DNA from: Thermoplasmata archaeon
Lineage (GTDB): Bacteria; Actinomycetota; Acidimicrobiia; Acidimicrobiales; Acidimicrobiaceae
NCBI GenBank assembly: GCA_021836665.1
Contig: JAKBHQ010000369.1
Location: forward strand, 1-5,033
Length of the DNA stretch: 5,033 nucleotides
Direction of reading: 5' to 3'
Below, piece by piece: positions 1-5,033 of the stretch. The notes beneath the pieces were generated by a model. The model was not told the DNA's origin, made no database searches, and saw nothing but the letters and a program-made list of their open reading frames with translations. Positions within the stretch are counted from its first letter, which is position 1; the number at the start of each line of letters is the position of its first letter. The position numbers and the translations under genes were made by a program.

Positions 1-107
1 CAGCTCTGCTTAGGGTAAGCGGTGCACAAATAGCCAGATTCTTCGCCCTACTCTTCGGGTCTGGGGTGGCTGGATACATAGTTTCAAGGCTCCTTCCAAG
101 TATTTAG
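1..107 (+). CDS. C-terminal end of an unidentified membrane protein (partial)
   Basis: An open frame enters from the left edge (codons from base 3) and stops at TAG 105-107, giving 34 residues. After a short polar lead (ALLRVSGAQIAR) comes a hydrophobic run, FFALLFGSGVAGYIV, and then SRLLPSI. This reads like a final transmembrane helix with a short tail. The frame is too short to be sure it is coding. In its favour are the uninterrupted hydrophobic composition and a stop followed by a hairpin-rich, gene-free stretch. I do not recognise the family. The start and most of the protein lie outside the window. It points the same way as the phosphate operon, but almost 500 bases separate the two, so they are unlikely to share a transcript. 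Confidence 0.4.
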   Translation, partial: ALLRVSGAQIARFFALLFGSGVAGYIVSRLLPSI

Positions 108-130
108 CCCGAAAAGGCGGGTCTAGATCT

Positions 131-187
131 CCGACTTCAACGCAAAGCCCTTATGGCCACTCGGCCATAGTTCGGCCTTCTAAGTCG
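131..187 (+). terminator. Nested hairpin after the partial membrane gene, possible terminator
   Basis: A perfect 7-bp stem TATGGCC/GGCCATA with a 4-base ACTC loop lies at 152-169. It is enclosed by a 6-bp outer stem (CGACTT 132-137 with AAGTCG 182-187). It begins 24 bases after the TAG at 105-107. No clear T-tract follows, so a role in transcription termination is inferred from position and from the U-less terminators common in Actinobacteria. It could equally be a structured 3' end, or chance. Confidence 0.35.
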
Positions 188-498
188 TCGGGCCACTTCA
201 GCTATCTCAAATGTGCCCGATCGCCCTTTCGGCAATAAATGCTTTCAGCTCGCATGGAGCAAGTAATCGCCTCTTTGCCTCCAACAAGTCGCTTGGTCTG
301 TTGACCGAATAAGCGCCTATGACGTTGCAGGCACCATCAAAAGACCTAGCAGTAGTGACCTAGGCCGCCGGAGGCAGCCGCAGACTTATCTTTGAGCCAC
401 AAGAGCGCAATGAGCTTGGCGCTGAACCATCGAGAACCGAAAAACGTCCCCATTACCACGCAACCCAGATTGCTGGCCACTGATTGTTCAGCTGGCGA
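188..498. other. Gene-free stretch
   Basis: No open frame of convincing length or composition is present on either strand, and I see no tRNA or other RNA gene. A minor 7-bp direct repeat, GACCTAG, occurs at 343-349 and 357-363. A short minus-strand frame reading down from a GTG at 480 (about 44 codons) has no ribosome binding site and no recognisable similarity, so it is not called. The stretch may be decayed coding DNA, but nothing in it can be named. Confidence 0.6.
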
Positions 499-586
499 TT
501 AACCGCAGATGAACATAAGCCGACTATAAGCTTAACGACTTATGAACAATTGGTTACGTATACACTAACGTAAGGTAAACGGATCC
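499..586 (+). promoter_or_regulatory. 11-bp-period TTAAC-like repeat array upstream of the phosphate operon (candidate PhoB/PhoP-type operator)
   Basis: Hexamers starting every 11 bases read TTAACC (499), TGAACA (510), CGACTA (521), TTAACG (532), TGAACA (543), TTACGT (554), CTAACG (565) and TAAACG (576). The third base is A in all eight, and the fourth is A and the fifth C in six of eight. The composite TTAAC-N5-ATGAACA occurs twice (499-515 and 532-548), exactly 33 bases apart. Tandem sites at 11-bp spacing are typical of PhoB/OmpR-family regulators, and the Bacillus PhoP box is TTAACA-like with this period. A weak -10-like TACACT (561-566) lies inside the array. Overlap with the likely promoter would suit repression as well as activation; PhoB is known to repress the pit operon of Sinorhizobium meliloti. 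Regulator identity and direction of control are inferred. Confidence 0.5.
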
Positions 587-599
587 GAAAGAATAGTTA

Positions 600-1565
600 A
601 TGACCGATCTGCTGATTATTGTGGCTGCGCTATTCGCTATTGCTGCCGGCGCTAACGATGGGAGCTCAATATTAGCGGCCGGATTGCGGGTTCCTGGATT
701 GCGGCCACTGGCGAGCATTTCGATCTTATTGGTGGCAATCGTGGTGGGACCCCTCTTCCTTTTTGGTACGGGAGTAGCTACCACTCTGACTCATCGACTG
801 GTTCCGTTTTCACTATCAGGATCAGGAAAGGCCGCCCTGCTCGCTGCCACACTTGGCGCGCTATGTGTAATATTTGCCCTCAACCGGGCAGGTCTTCCGT
901 CAAGCTTGACACTGGCTCTAATAGGAGCGATAGCAGGAGCCGGAATTGGGTCTGGCCTCCCAGTAAGTAGATCGACACTGCTGGAGATCGTCGCCCTAGG
1001 TTTGCTCGCACCCCTCTTGGCGATGGCTATCGCTTTCGGCGTCGCCCGCATGGCGTTGCGGGCTTTAGAAGGGTCTCAAGTCACACGACGCACCCGCTCT
1101 CTGCACGTGGTCGCATTCGCCTTGCAGTGTCTTGCGTATTCTGCAAATGGTGGGCAGAAGATGCTCGCAGTTTCCGCCATCGCCGTCGGCGCCGTCACCG
1201 GAAGTTTCATCGGGAATCCATGGTGGTTGGTTATCGCCGTCGCCATACTGTTTGGTATAGGTGTTTTGACGGGATTGCGTCGTATCTCAGCCACACTCAG
1301 CCAGGGAGTTCTGGCTGTACATTTGCGCCACGCACTCGTAGCAGAGACCTCGTCGTTCGCAGTCGTCATGAGCGCCGGCCTTATGGGTGTCCCCTTGACG
1401 ATGAGCCAATCCGTTGCTGGGGCACTTGTCGGCGTCGGAGTGAGCGAAGCTCGCAATCGAATCCGTTGGTCAGAGGTAATTAGGATCTTGGGGGCTTGGT
1501 TGATTACCTTGCCCGCGAGCTTGGTAGTGGCGACTTTGATCGCTGCGGCATTGAGGTGGAAGTGA
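600..1565 (+). CDS. pit: PiT-family inorganic phosphate transporter
   Basis: This is a cytoplasmic-membrane permease of the PiT family (low-affinity phosphate uptake driven by protons or Na+), 321 residues, at the short end for bacterial members. It is hydrophobic throughout, with several predicted helices. The family's duplicated architecture is visible. The first signature is GANDGSS at residues 17-23, and the matching second-half signature is SANGGQKM at 181-188. Each is followed by the family's G-x-P loop, GLPSSLT at 98-104 and GVPLTMSQ at 263-270. The usual STTH of those loops has diverged, and the usual Asp of the second AND motif is Gly184. ATG at 600 is chosen because the hydrophobic first helix begins at once; its ribosome site is weak (GAAAG near 587-591). 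The stop overlaps the start of the DUF47 gene, and an 11-bp repeat array lies upstream. Phosphate as substrate is inferred from family and partner. A related anion is possible. Confidence 0.88.
   Translation: MTDLLIIVAALFAIAAGANDGSSILAAGLRVPGLRPLASISILLVAIVVGPLFLFGTGVATTLTHRLVPFSLSGSGKAALLAATLGALCVIFALNRAGLPSSLTLALIGAIAGAGIGSGLPVSRSTLLEIVALGLLAPLLAMAIAFGVARMALRALEGSQVTRRTRSLHVVAFALQCLAYSANGGQKMLAVSAIAVGAVTGSFIGNPWWLVIAVAILFGIGVLTGLRRISATLSQGVLAVHLRHALVAETSSFAVVMSAGLMGVPLTMSQSVAGALVGVGVSEARNRIRWSEVIRILGAWLITLPASLVVATLIAAALRWK
1553..1559 (+). promoter_or_regulatory. Ribosome binding site that fixes the GTG start of the DUF47 gene
   Basis: GAGGTGG lies within the last codons of the transporter gene, and its GAGG core ends five bases before the GTG at 1562-1564. 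The longer frame could open at TTG 1496, but that start has no comparable site and would add 22 residues read in a second frame of the transporter gene. Confidence 0.65.
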
Positions 1566-2227
1566 AAACGGCTCGGTCAACTGCCCTAAAGCGCTGGGGA
1601 GCGCGGGCGACACGCGACTTTACTGGAAGGTCGAGTGGGCGCCTAATTTCACTCCTTGGTGAGCAGCTTTTATGCACTACGAGGGGCGCCCATCTTGTAA
1701 AAGAACTTAGTGCTTCACACATCTCTATCTCCAGTGCGCACGACAAAATGCGCGAGCTGGAGCACGAAGGTGACGAGGCTCGCGGACGCTTAGTCACTGA
1801 GCTAGGCCGAGTATTAACTGCACCGCTAGACGTCGAAGATCTCTTTCGTCTATCCCGATCGATCGACGACGTACTCGACAATTTAAGAGATTTCGTTCGA
1901 GAGGTCGACCTTTATCAGCCTTCTAGCCTCGACTTTTCGCTTCCTTTAACCCAGACCCTCGTCGATGGGTTGGAGTCATTCCGGCCGGCGATCTCTCTGC
2001 TTAGCGAAAACCAGGATTCGGTAAGGCTAGCGACACTTGCAACTCGCAAGGCGGCTGGCTTAACCCGTCGCCTCTATCAACACCAGTTAGCGGAACTATT
2101 TGATGAGCCAATTGACGGCGAGTCGCTGAAACGGCGTGAGCTGTTGCGCCGGTTAGATGTCGTCGGACTGCGTCTTGGAGAAGCCGCAGATGCTCTAGCG
2201 GATGGTGCCTTGAAGCGCGGTCGCTGA
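1562..2227 (+). CDS. DUF47 family (PhoU-like) phosphate transport accessory protein
   Basis: This is a soluble, largely helical protein of 221 residues from GTG 1562, matching the usual ~210-220 for DUF47. DUF47 proteins resemble PhoU and are commonly encoded next to PiT transporters, where they are thought to modulate phosphate uptake. Visible features are an E-x-E-x-E-G-D cluster at residues 65-71 (RELEHEGDEA), the acidic PLDVEDLFRLSRSIDDVLD segment at 88-106 typical of the PhoU-like fold's metal-binding helices, and the C-terminal RELLRRLDVVGLRLGEAAD region. The start was chosen from the ribosome site at 1553-1559 and the GTGA overlap with the transporter stop, which implies translational coupling. 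Order here is transporter first, accessory second; several known operons, such as S. meliloti orfA-pit, have the reverse. No signal peptide or membrane segment is seen. The family call is firm; the exact regulatory role is inferred. Confidence 0.85.
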   Translation: MKTARSTALKRWGARATRDFTGRSSGRLISLLGEQLLCTTRGAHLVKELSASHISISSAHDKMRELEHEGDEARGRLVTELGRVLTAPLDVEDLFRLSRSIDDVLDNLRDFVREVDLYQPSSLDFSLPLTQTLVDGLESFRPAISLLSENQDSVRLATLATRKAAGLTRRLYQHQLAELFDEPIDGESLKRRELLRRLDVVGLRLGEAADALADGALKRGR

Positions 2228-2252
2228 AACCGCCAAACCACTGCATAGCTAA

Positions 2253-2284
2253 AACCTCACCTAATGGCCAGGTGGCTTCTCTGA
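2253..2284 (-). mobile_element. IS200/IS605-type right-end hairpin, relic of the TnpB guide-RNA (omega/re RNA) scaffold
   Basis: On the minus strand, GAAGCC (2274-2279) runs into the hairpin CACCT-GGCCATT-AGGTG (2258-2274), extended by a G:U pair, then AGGTTTT. TnpB genes of IS605/IS1341-type elements often end with an REA-encoding GAAGCC followed by just such a subterminal palindrome, which is the right end of the element and the 3' scaffold of its guide RNA. The TnpB frame reads I-R-E-A here, which ties the hairpin to the pseudogene. In a live element the guide would be the bases just downstream, toward and into the antisense of the DUF47 gene's end. The exact cleavage boundary cannot be read. 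On the plus strand the same hairpin might help end the phosphate transcript. Confidence 0.5.
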
Positions 2285-2953
2285 TAACTAAAAGCTTCTT
2301 TTCACCCAGCTTGGTCGGCTGCGAGAGAACCAGTCCGGCCCTGAGGATGTTTCTAGCGGCGTGGGTGCCCTGGTGAGCTTCATTTCTACAAAATCAATGC
2401 TTAAACACCGCTTGAATGACACGGTTCTTTTTAACGCTTTGCCCTCAGGCTTCGCAGCGATCCGAGGTGTGCCGAAAGTCTACTTCAACCACTCGCCCCA
2501 CAGCTTCTTCCGCTTTAGTCTTGAGGATGCTGACGAAGGTCGCCCAGCAAGCGTCGTAGATGCTTCTGCTATCCCCGGTCTTTGCCGCCCGTCCGTCACG
2601 ATGGCAGCCGCCGGTTGTGTCAGGATCAGCAAGAGCTTCAGCTCGCCTAGTCATGTTTTTTTGATCTTCAAGCCTTCAACCGCAATCAAGTCGTAATCAG
2701 TTACCAATGCCCGAGCGGTCTTGTGGTGAAAGTTCCTCCGCTGGTTGGCGATCTCTCGGTGTTTGGAAACTACGGCGTCACGCTCTAGGCGTCGGTTTTT
2801 CGAGTCGCGTTTCTTTAAAGACAATGGCTGCAGCGCGTTTTCCAACTCCGCCCGAGATCTCCAGACCCACCGGGGGTTGGCCAGGCGGTGGTTACTTGTG
2901 GCACATAGATCCTGAAATGCCAATTTAAACACCACGGGTGACCATAGGTCCAA
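2258..2953 (-). pseudogene. tnpB: Decayed TnpB (IS200/IS605 family RNA-guided nuclease), 5' truncated
   Basis: The remnant covers roughly the C-terminal half to 60% of a TnpB. Segment one (2953-2651) has ANPRWVWRS, LKKRDSKNRR, the TnpB hallmark HREIANQRRNFHHK, and DLIAVEGLKIK, with the RuvC-II glutamate still present. A run of seven A then shifts the frame. Segment two (2654 downward) has TRRAEALADPDTTGG, RSIYDACWATFVSIL, EVDFRHTSDRCEA, and past its stops KKNRVIQAVFK, HAARNILRAG and IREA. The zinc ribbon is broken: the second Cys codon is TGA (2445-2447), the third is His, and a further TGA lies at 2394-2396. The usual HAD of the last catalytic site reads HQG. The N-terminal part and first catalytic Asp are absent; a possible trace, VTRGV in another frame (2928-2942), resembles VDRGV. 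No TnpA is present. The protein cannot be functional. The match to actinobacterial-type TnpB is from memory of the family. Confidence 0.92.
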
Positions 2954-3001
2954 CTGAGCGAGGGACCTACCCTCTGACGGGAAGGATAGACTTCCCGTCA
3001 G
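2945..3001 (-). terminator. Two tandem hairpins downstream of the CoA-ester lyase gene
   Basis: Reading in the lyase direction, a perfect 11-bp stem (2974-2984 with 2991-3001, arm CTGACGGGAAG, 6-base loop) begins about 33 bases past the stop codon. Five bases further on is a second, 7-bp stem, TAGGTCC/GGACCTA (2945-2951 with 2963-2969, 11-base loop). Neither is followed by a T-tract. Position and stability argue for a U-less terminator or an mRNA 3'-end barrier. A mobile-element end is an alternative, since the TnpB remnant starts here. Confidence 0.55.
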
Positions 3002-3033
3002 CTCGACCGAGTTAGGGTAGTCAGACTTGGGCC

Positions 3034-3984
3034 CTACTTTACGCTTCTTTTGCGTCCAGCCCTTTCGCCCCGAGCGACAAACTTCGCAGCCATCTTTCTC
3101 GAAGCCTCGTCGATCATCTCGTCACCAAACATAACCGCTCCCTTGCGGTCTCCCTCGGTGGCAGACTTGTATGCATCGAGGATCTCCCACGCCTTATCAA
3201 ACTGCTCTTGGGTGGGACTATAAACCTCATTTATGATGGACACCTGGTCCGGATGAAGTGCCCACTTCCCGTCGTAACCCAAAGTAGAGGTCCGCTTAGC
3301 GTAATCCCTCAGCCCATCTGAGTCTTTTATCTTGAGGTATGGTCCATCAATGACCTGAAGTTGGTTTGCCCTACCGGCCATCAAGATTTTCGAAAATACA
3401 TAGTGAAAGTGGTCGCCAGGATAATCCGAAATCTGCACGCCCCCAGTCAACACCGGCATCTCCATGGAAGCGGCAAAATCAGCGGGACCAAAAATTATCG
3501 TTTCAAGTCTCGGAGAGGCCGCGCAAATCTCCTCGACATTGATCAAGCCGCGGGTCGTCTCGATCTGGGCTTCTATGCCTATGTGTCCGATTGGAAGGCC
3601 CACATTCCTCTCTATCTGCGTCAGCAGAAGGTCCAAAGCTATCACCTCGGCCGCACTTTGCACTTTGGGCAGCATGAGTTCATCTAGCCGCTCTCCGGCG
3701 TTAGAGACGACCTCTATCACGTCACCGTAGGTCCAACGTGTATCCCATGCATTAATCCGCACGCATAGCACGCGCTCATCCCAGTCCTGCTCACGGATCG
3801 CTTTGGCGACTGAATTTCGAGCTCCCTCCTTCTCCAGAGGGGCGACAGAATCTTCTAGGTCCAGAAAGGTCATATCGGCCTGTATTGACAGCGCCTTGGT
3901 TAAAAACCTTTCGGAAGAACCTGGTACGGAGAGACAAGATCGTCTCGGCAAATTTCTAGATCGTTCAGACATGGTAAAAACCAT
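3034..3984 (-). CDS. CoA-ester lyase, HpcH/HpaI aldolase / CitE family, malyl-CoA-lyase-like
   Basis: This is a cytoplasmic Mg-dependent C-C lyase of 316 residues, the usual length for malyl-CoA/methylmalyl-CoA lyase and stand-alone CitE-like proteins. Family landmarks run in order: RRSCLSVPGSS (14-24), LDLEDSV (41-47), the substrate-binding arginine in RINAWD (Arg76), LPKVQS (105-110), the metal ligands Glu142 in EAQIET and Asp169 in GPADF, QVIDGPYLKIKD (210-221), GKWALHPDQV (239-248), and the C-terminal MIDEA (290-294) whose Asp usually completes a neighbouring subunit's site. All key residues are present. The preferred substrate (malyl-CoA, methylmalyl-CoA, citramalyl-CoA) cannot be decided from sequence. 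No citrate-lyase alpha or gamma subunit gene is nearby, which argues against a citrate lyase complex. An alternative start is ATG 3970-3972 (MSERS); neither has a convincing ribosome site. It is probably monocistronic, with tandem hairpins after it and a long gap before it. Confidence 0.88.
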   Translation of the reverse strand: MVFTMSERSRNLPRRSCLSVPGSSERFLTKALSIQADMTFLDLEDSVAPLEKEGARNSVAKAIREQDWDERVLCVRINAWDTRWTYGDVIEVVSNAGERLDELMLPKVQSAAEVIALDLLLTQIERNVGLPIGHIGIEAQIETTRGLINVEEICAASPRLETIIFGPADFAASMEMPVLTGGVQISDYPGDHFHYVFSKILMAGRANQLQVIDGPYLKIKDSDGLRDYAKRTSTLGYDGKWALHPDQVSIINEVYSPTQEQFDKAWEILDAYKSATEGDRKGAVMFGDEMIDEASRKMAAKFVARGERAGRKRSVK

Positions 3985-4210
3985 ACTTCGAAATCACCAT
4001 CGACTGCAAAACACCCATCCGTCGCTGCCGCAGAATGACCTATGGTAATCATTCGCCTGACTCCCCAAAGCATGATTTCTCGTCACTTTTTGAATTCGAC
4101 ACTCGACTCTTTGTCTCGGGCCTTTTAAAACTGCGAAGGTCCTACGGTGACCTATTTGGCGACAGATATTCCACCTTCCGAGCCTTGACCCGCATAACCG
4201 TTGCATGCAG

Positions 4211-4234
4211 CCTTGGTGCCTTGGTGTCCTTGGG
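4211..4234 (+). repeat. Tandem 8-bp repeat CCTTGGTG
   Basis: CCTTGGTG occurs twice head to tail (4211-4218, 4219-4226), followed after one base by a partial third copy, CCTTGG (4228-4233). It lies in non-coding DNA directly before a pair of overlapping hairpins. Function is unknown; replication slippage would explain it. Confidence 0.6.
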
Positions 4235-4238
4235 AACG

Positions 4239-4263
4239 CTGGTTTCAACCAGTTCAAAACTGG
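4239..4263. other. Two overlapping, mutually exclusive hairpins
   Basis: CTGGTT pairs with AACCAG (4239-4252, tight loop). The CCAGTT that shares the latter's bases also pairs with AACTGG (4249-4263, loop CAA). Only one stem can form at a time, as in switch or attenuator RNAs. There is no adjacent gene start, no T-tract and no transcript evidence, so only the structure is claimed. Confidence 0.4.
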
Positions 4264-4598
4264 AATTTCAACTCCGGCCGGACGCTGAGGTTCTTGGCTA
4301 ATTTGATATCGCCGTCCGCCTGATCGGTCCTGCTCGAGGTCTTCTACCGTTGACATCTGCTACGAACCTCGAAATATGAATAACCAAGCCATCTTGCAAG
4401 CTGGTACCCAGCATCTTGGCGAGTAGCTAAGGCCTTTCCGTTCAGTCGGCGAGCTTGGCCTTTGCGCCACGGAGGCCCTTACTCCTTGATCCTCAGCACT
4501 GGCACCAACCCTTCATGGAACTACAGATAAACCGTGACCAGGTCTATCACTTGTGATTCCACCCATAGAACGAGGTCCAAACCCCGCACTATGCCAGG

Positions 4599-4637
4599 CG
4601 ACTGGGTATTATCGTTGCGCTACTACGGTAACAGTCG
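4599..4637 (-). terminator. Bulged hairpin downstream of the dienelactone hydrolase gene
   Basis: A 6-bp stem (CGACTG 4599-4604 with CAGTCG 4632-4637) is followed, after a 4-base bulge, by a 7-bp stem (TTATCGT 4609-4615 with ACGGTAA 4625-4631, one G:U), closing a 9-base loop. It starts about 40 bases beyond the hydrolase stop. There is no T-tract, so termination is inferred from position only. Confidence 0.35.
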
Positions 4638-4676
4638 ATTACCCAATAGGAGATTCAGGGCAATTTTCGAGGCCCC

Positions 4677-5033
4677 TCAGGTCAACTCCTCTGCGAGAAA
4701 TGCGATAGTCCTTTCCCACGCCTGCAGGGCCGCCGATGGATCGTATTGTCCCGGACGAGTGTCGTTGAAAAAGCCGTGAACCGTCCCTGGGTAGACAAAA
4801 AACTCCGTCTCCTTACCTAGAGACTCCAGCTTTGACTCCAAAGCCCTAACCAACTCTGGCGAAACGGATTGGTCAAGCTCTGCGAAGTGCCCCTGAACCA
4901 CCGCTTGCATTGTCGAGTAGTCGGGTTCGGCCTCGCTTCGAGAAGCCACCCCATAAAAAGGAACTACCGCCGCTACCCGATCCGGCCTCGCAGTAGCGAG
5001 TGCGAGAGCGAGTCCGCCGCCCATGCAAAAGCC
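4677..5033 (-). CDS. Dienelactone hydrolase family protein (C-terminal half, cut by window edge)
   Basis: The gene enters from the right edge and ends at TGA (4677-4679), leaving 118 residues of a family normally about 220-250 long. These are soluble alpha/beta hydrolases; the founding member opens the ring of dienelactone in chlorocatechol breakdown, but many relatives have unknown substrates. All three catalytic residues are visible: the nucleophile Cys in GFCMGG (third visible residue), Asp in FAELDQSVSPE (54) and His in GTVHGFFND (86). The Cys-to-Asp and Asp-to-His spacings (51 and 32) fit the family. The Cys nucleophile marks true dienelactone-hydrolase type rather than a serine esterase. 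The frame is open through the window end, so the real start is outside; ATG 5022-5024 falls after the nucleophile and cannot be the start. Substrate and pathway are unassigned; the neighbouring lyase is too distant to imply a shared operon. Confidence 0.88.
   Translation of the reverse strand, partial: GFCMGGGLALALATARPDRVAAVVPFYGVASRSEAEPDYSTMQAVVQGHFAELDQSVSPELVRALESKLESLGKETEFFVYPGTVHGFFNDTRPGQYDPSAALQAWERTIAFLAEELT

Larger units (their letters stand above)
3985..4676. other. Long gene-free stretch with short repeats and hairpins
   Basis: No frame on either strand resembles a known protein. The longest (4035-4301 plus, 3994-4356 minus) overlap each other and lack ribosome sites. The lyase promoter should lie near 3985-4100, but I cannot pick -10/-35 boxes with confidence. 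The stretch contains tandem 8-bp repeats (4211-4234), overlapping hairpins (4239-4263), a self-complementary TCCGGCCGGA (4273-4282), repeated short motifs at 4390-4463, and a large hairpin at 4599-4637. It may be an eroded gene, an unrecognised small RNA or ordinary spacer. Confidence 0.6.

Noticed and set aside
349..480. About 44-codon minus-strand frame from GTG 480 with a hydrophobic stretch (VMGTFFGSRWF).
   Set aside because: There is no ribosome site, the start is rare, and there is no similarity I can recognise. This length is common by chance.
1496..1561. Extended N-terminus of the DUF47 protein from a TTG at 1496.
   Set aside because: It overlaps the transporter by 70 bases without a ribosome site, whereas GTG 1562 has GAGGTGG at proper spacing and a GTGA coupling overlap.
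2001..2246. Minus-strand frame beginning MQWFGGFSD, continuous with the TnpB frame into the DUF47 gene.
   Set aside because: It is antisense to a well-supported coding region and lies past the element's right-end hairpin, so it is only open by chance.
2361..2696. Plus-strand 111-codon frame opposite the TnpB remnant.
   Set aside because: It is a shadow; the minus strand reads clear TnpB motifs across the same bases.
2941..4046. A 10-bp inverted repeat (ACCATAGGTC at 2941-2950, GACCTATGGT at 4037-4046) flanks the lyase gene like transposon ends.
   Set aside because: In 5 kb about a dozen 10-mer matches of this kind are expected by chance. There is no target duplication or transposase tied to it.
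4239..4270. CCAG-TTCAAAA-CTGG looks like a tRNA T-arm with a 7-base loop.
   Set aside because: Only four pairs form in that register, there is no matching acceptor, D-arm or anticodon arm upstream, and the flanks do not pair.
4035..4301. 88-codon plus-strand frame in the right gap.
   Set aside because: It has no ribosome site and no recognisable family, it runs through tandem repeats and hairpins, and it is overlapped by an equally long frame on the other strand.

Overview
The window is about half G+C and carries ordinary bacterial metabolic genes. An actinobacterium-like host, possibly an uncultured lineage of moderate GC, is suggested by the style of the phosphate transporter (AND...QKM signatures), by a CoA-ester lyase with a D-W-Y-G-D segment, and by terminator-like hairpins without a U-tract. 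This is a low-confidence inference, because nothing in the window is a taxonomic marker.

Layout. (1) At 1-107 (+) lies the last codons of an unidentified membrane protein cut by the window edge, followed by a hairpin region. (2) The stretch 108-598 holds no convincing gene. Its last ~90 bases are the most structured regulatory DNA in the window: TTAAC-like hexamers recurring every 11 bp, the geometry of PhoB/PhoP-type response-regulator sites. (3) At 600-2227 (+) is a two-gene operon: a PiT-family phosphate permease (600-1565) and a DUF47/PhoU-like partner (1562-2227, GTG start) coupled by a GTGA overlap. (4) At about 2258-2953 (-) is a decayed IS200/IS605-type TnpB gene. The 5' half is missing, there are frameshifts and two in-frame stops, and zinc-ribbon and catalytic residues are lost, but the right-end hairpin that in live elements belongs to the guide (omega/re) RNA scaffold is still visible. 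(5) At 2945-3001 two tandem hairpins, one with an 11-bp perfect stem, follow the lyase gene. (6) At 3034-3984 (-) is a CitE/malyl-CoA-lyase-like CoA-ester lyase. (7) The stretch 3985-4676 holds no supportable gene but has short tandem repeats and hairpins. (8) From 4677 to the right edge (-) is the C-terminal half of a dienelactone hydrolase family protein with the full Cys-Asp-His triad.

How the parts relate. The PiT and DUF47 proteins form the familiar low-affinity phosphate uptake pair, and the 11-bp-period array suggests control by a phosphate-responsive regulator. The lyase and the hydrolase lie on the opposite strand, separated by a long gap, and are probably separate transcription units. 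The TnpB remnant sits between two convergent units. Only about 60% of the window is intact coding sequence, and I see no complete novel multigene system.
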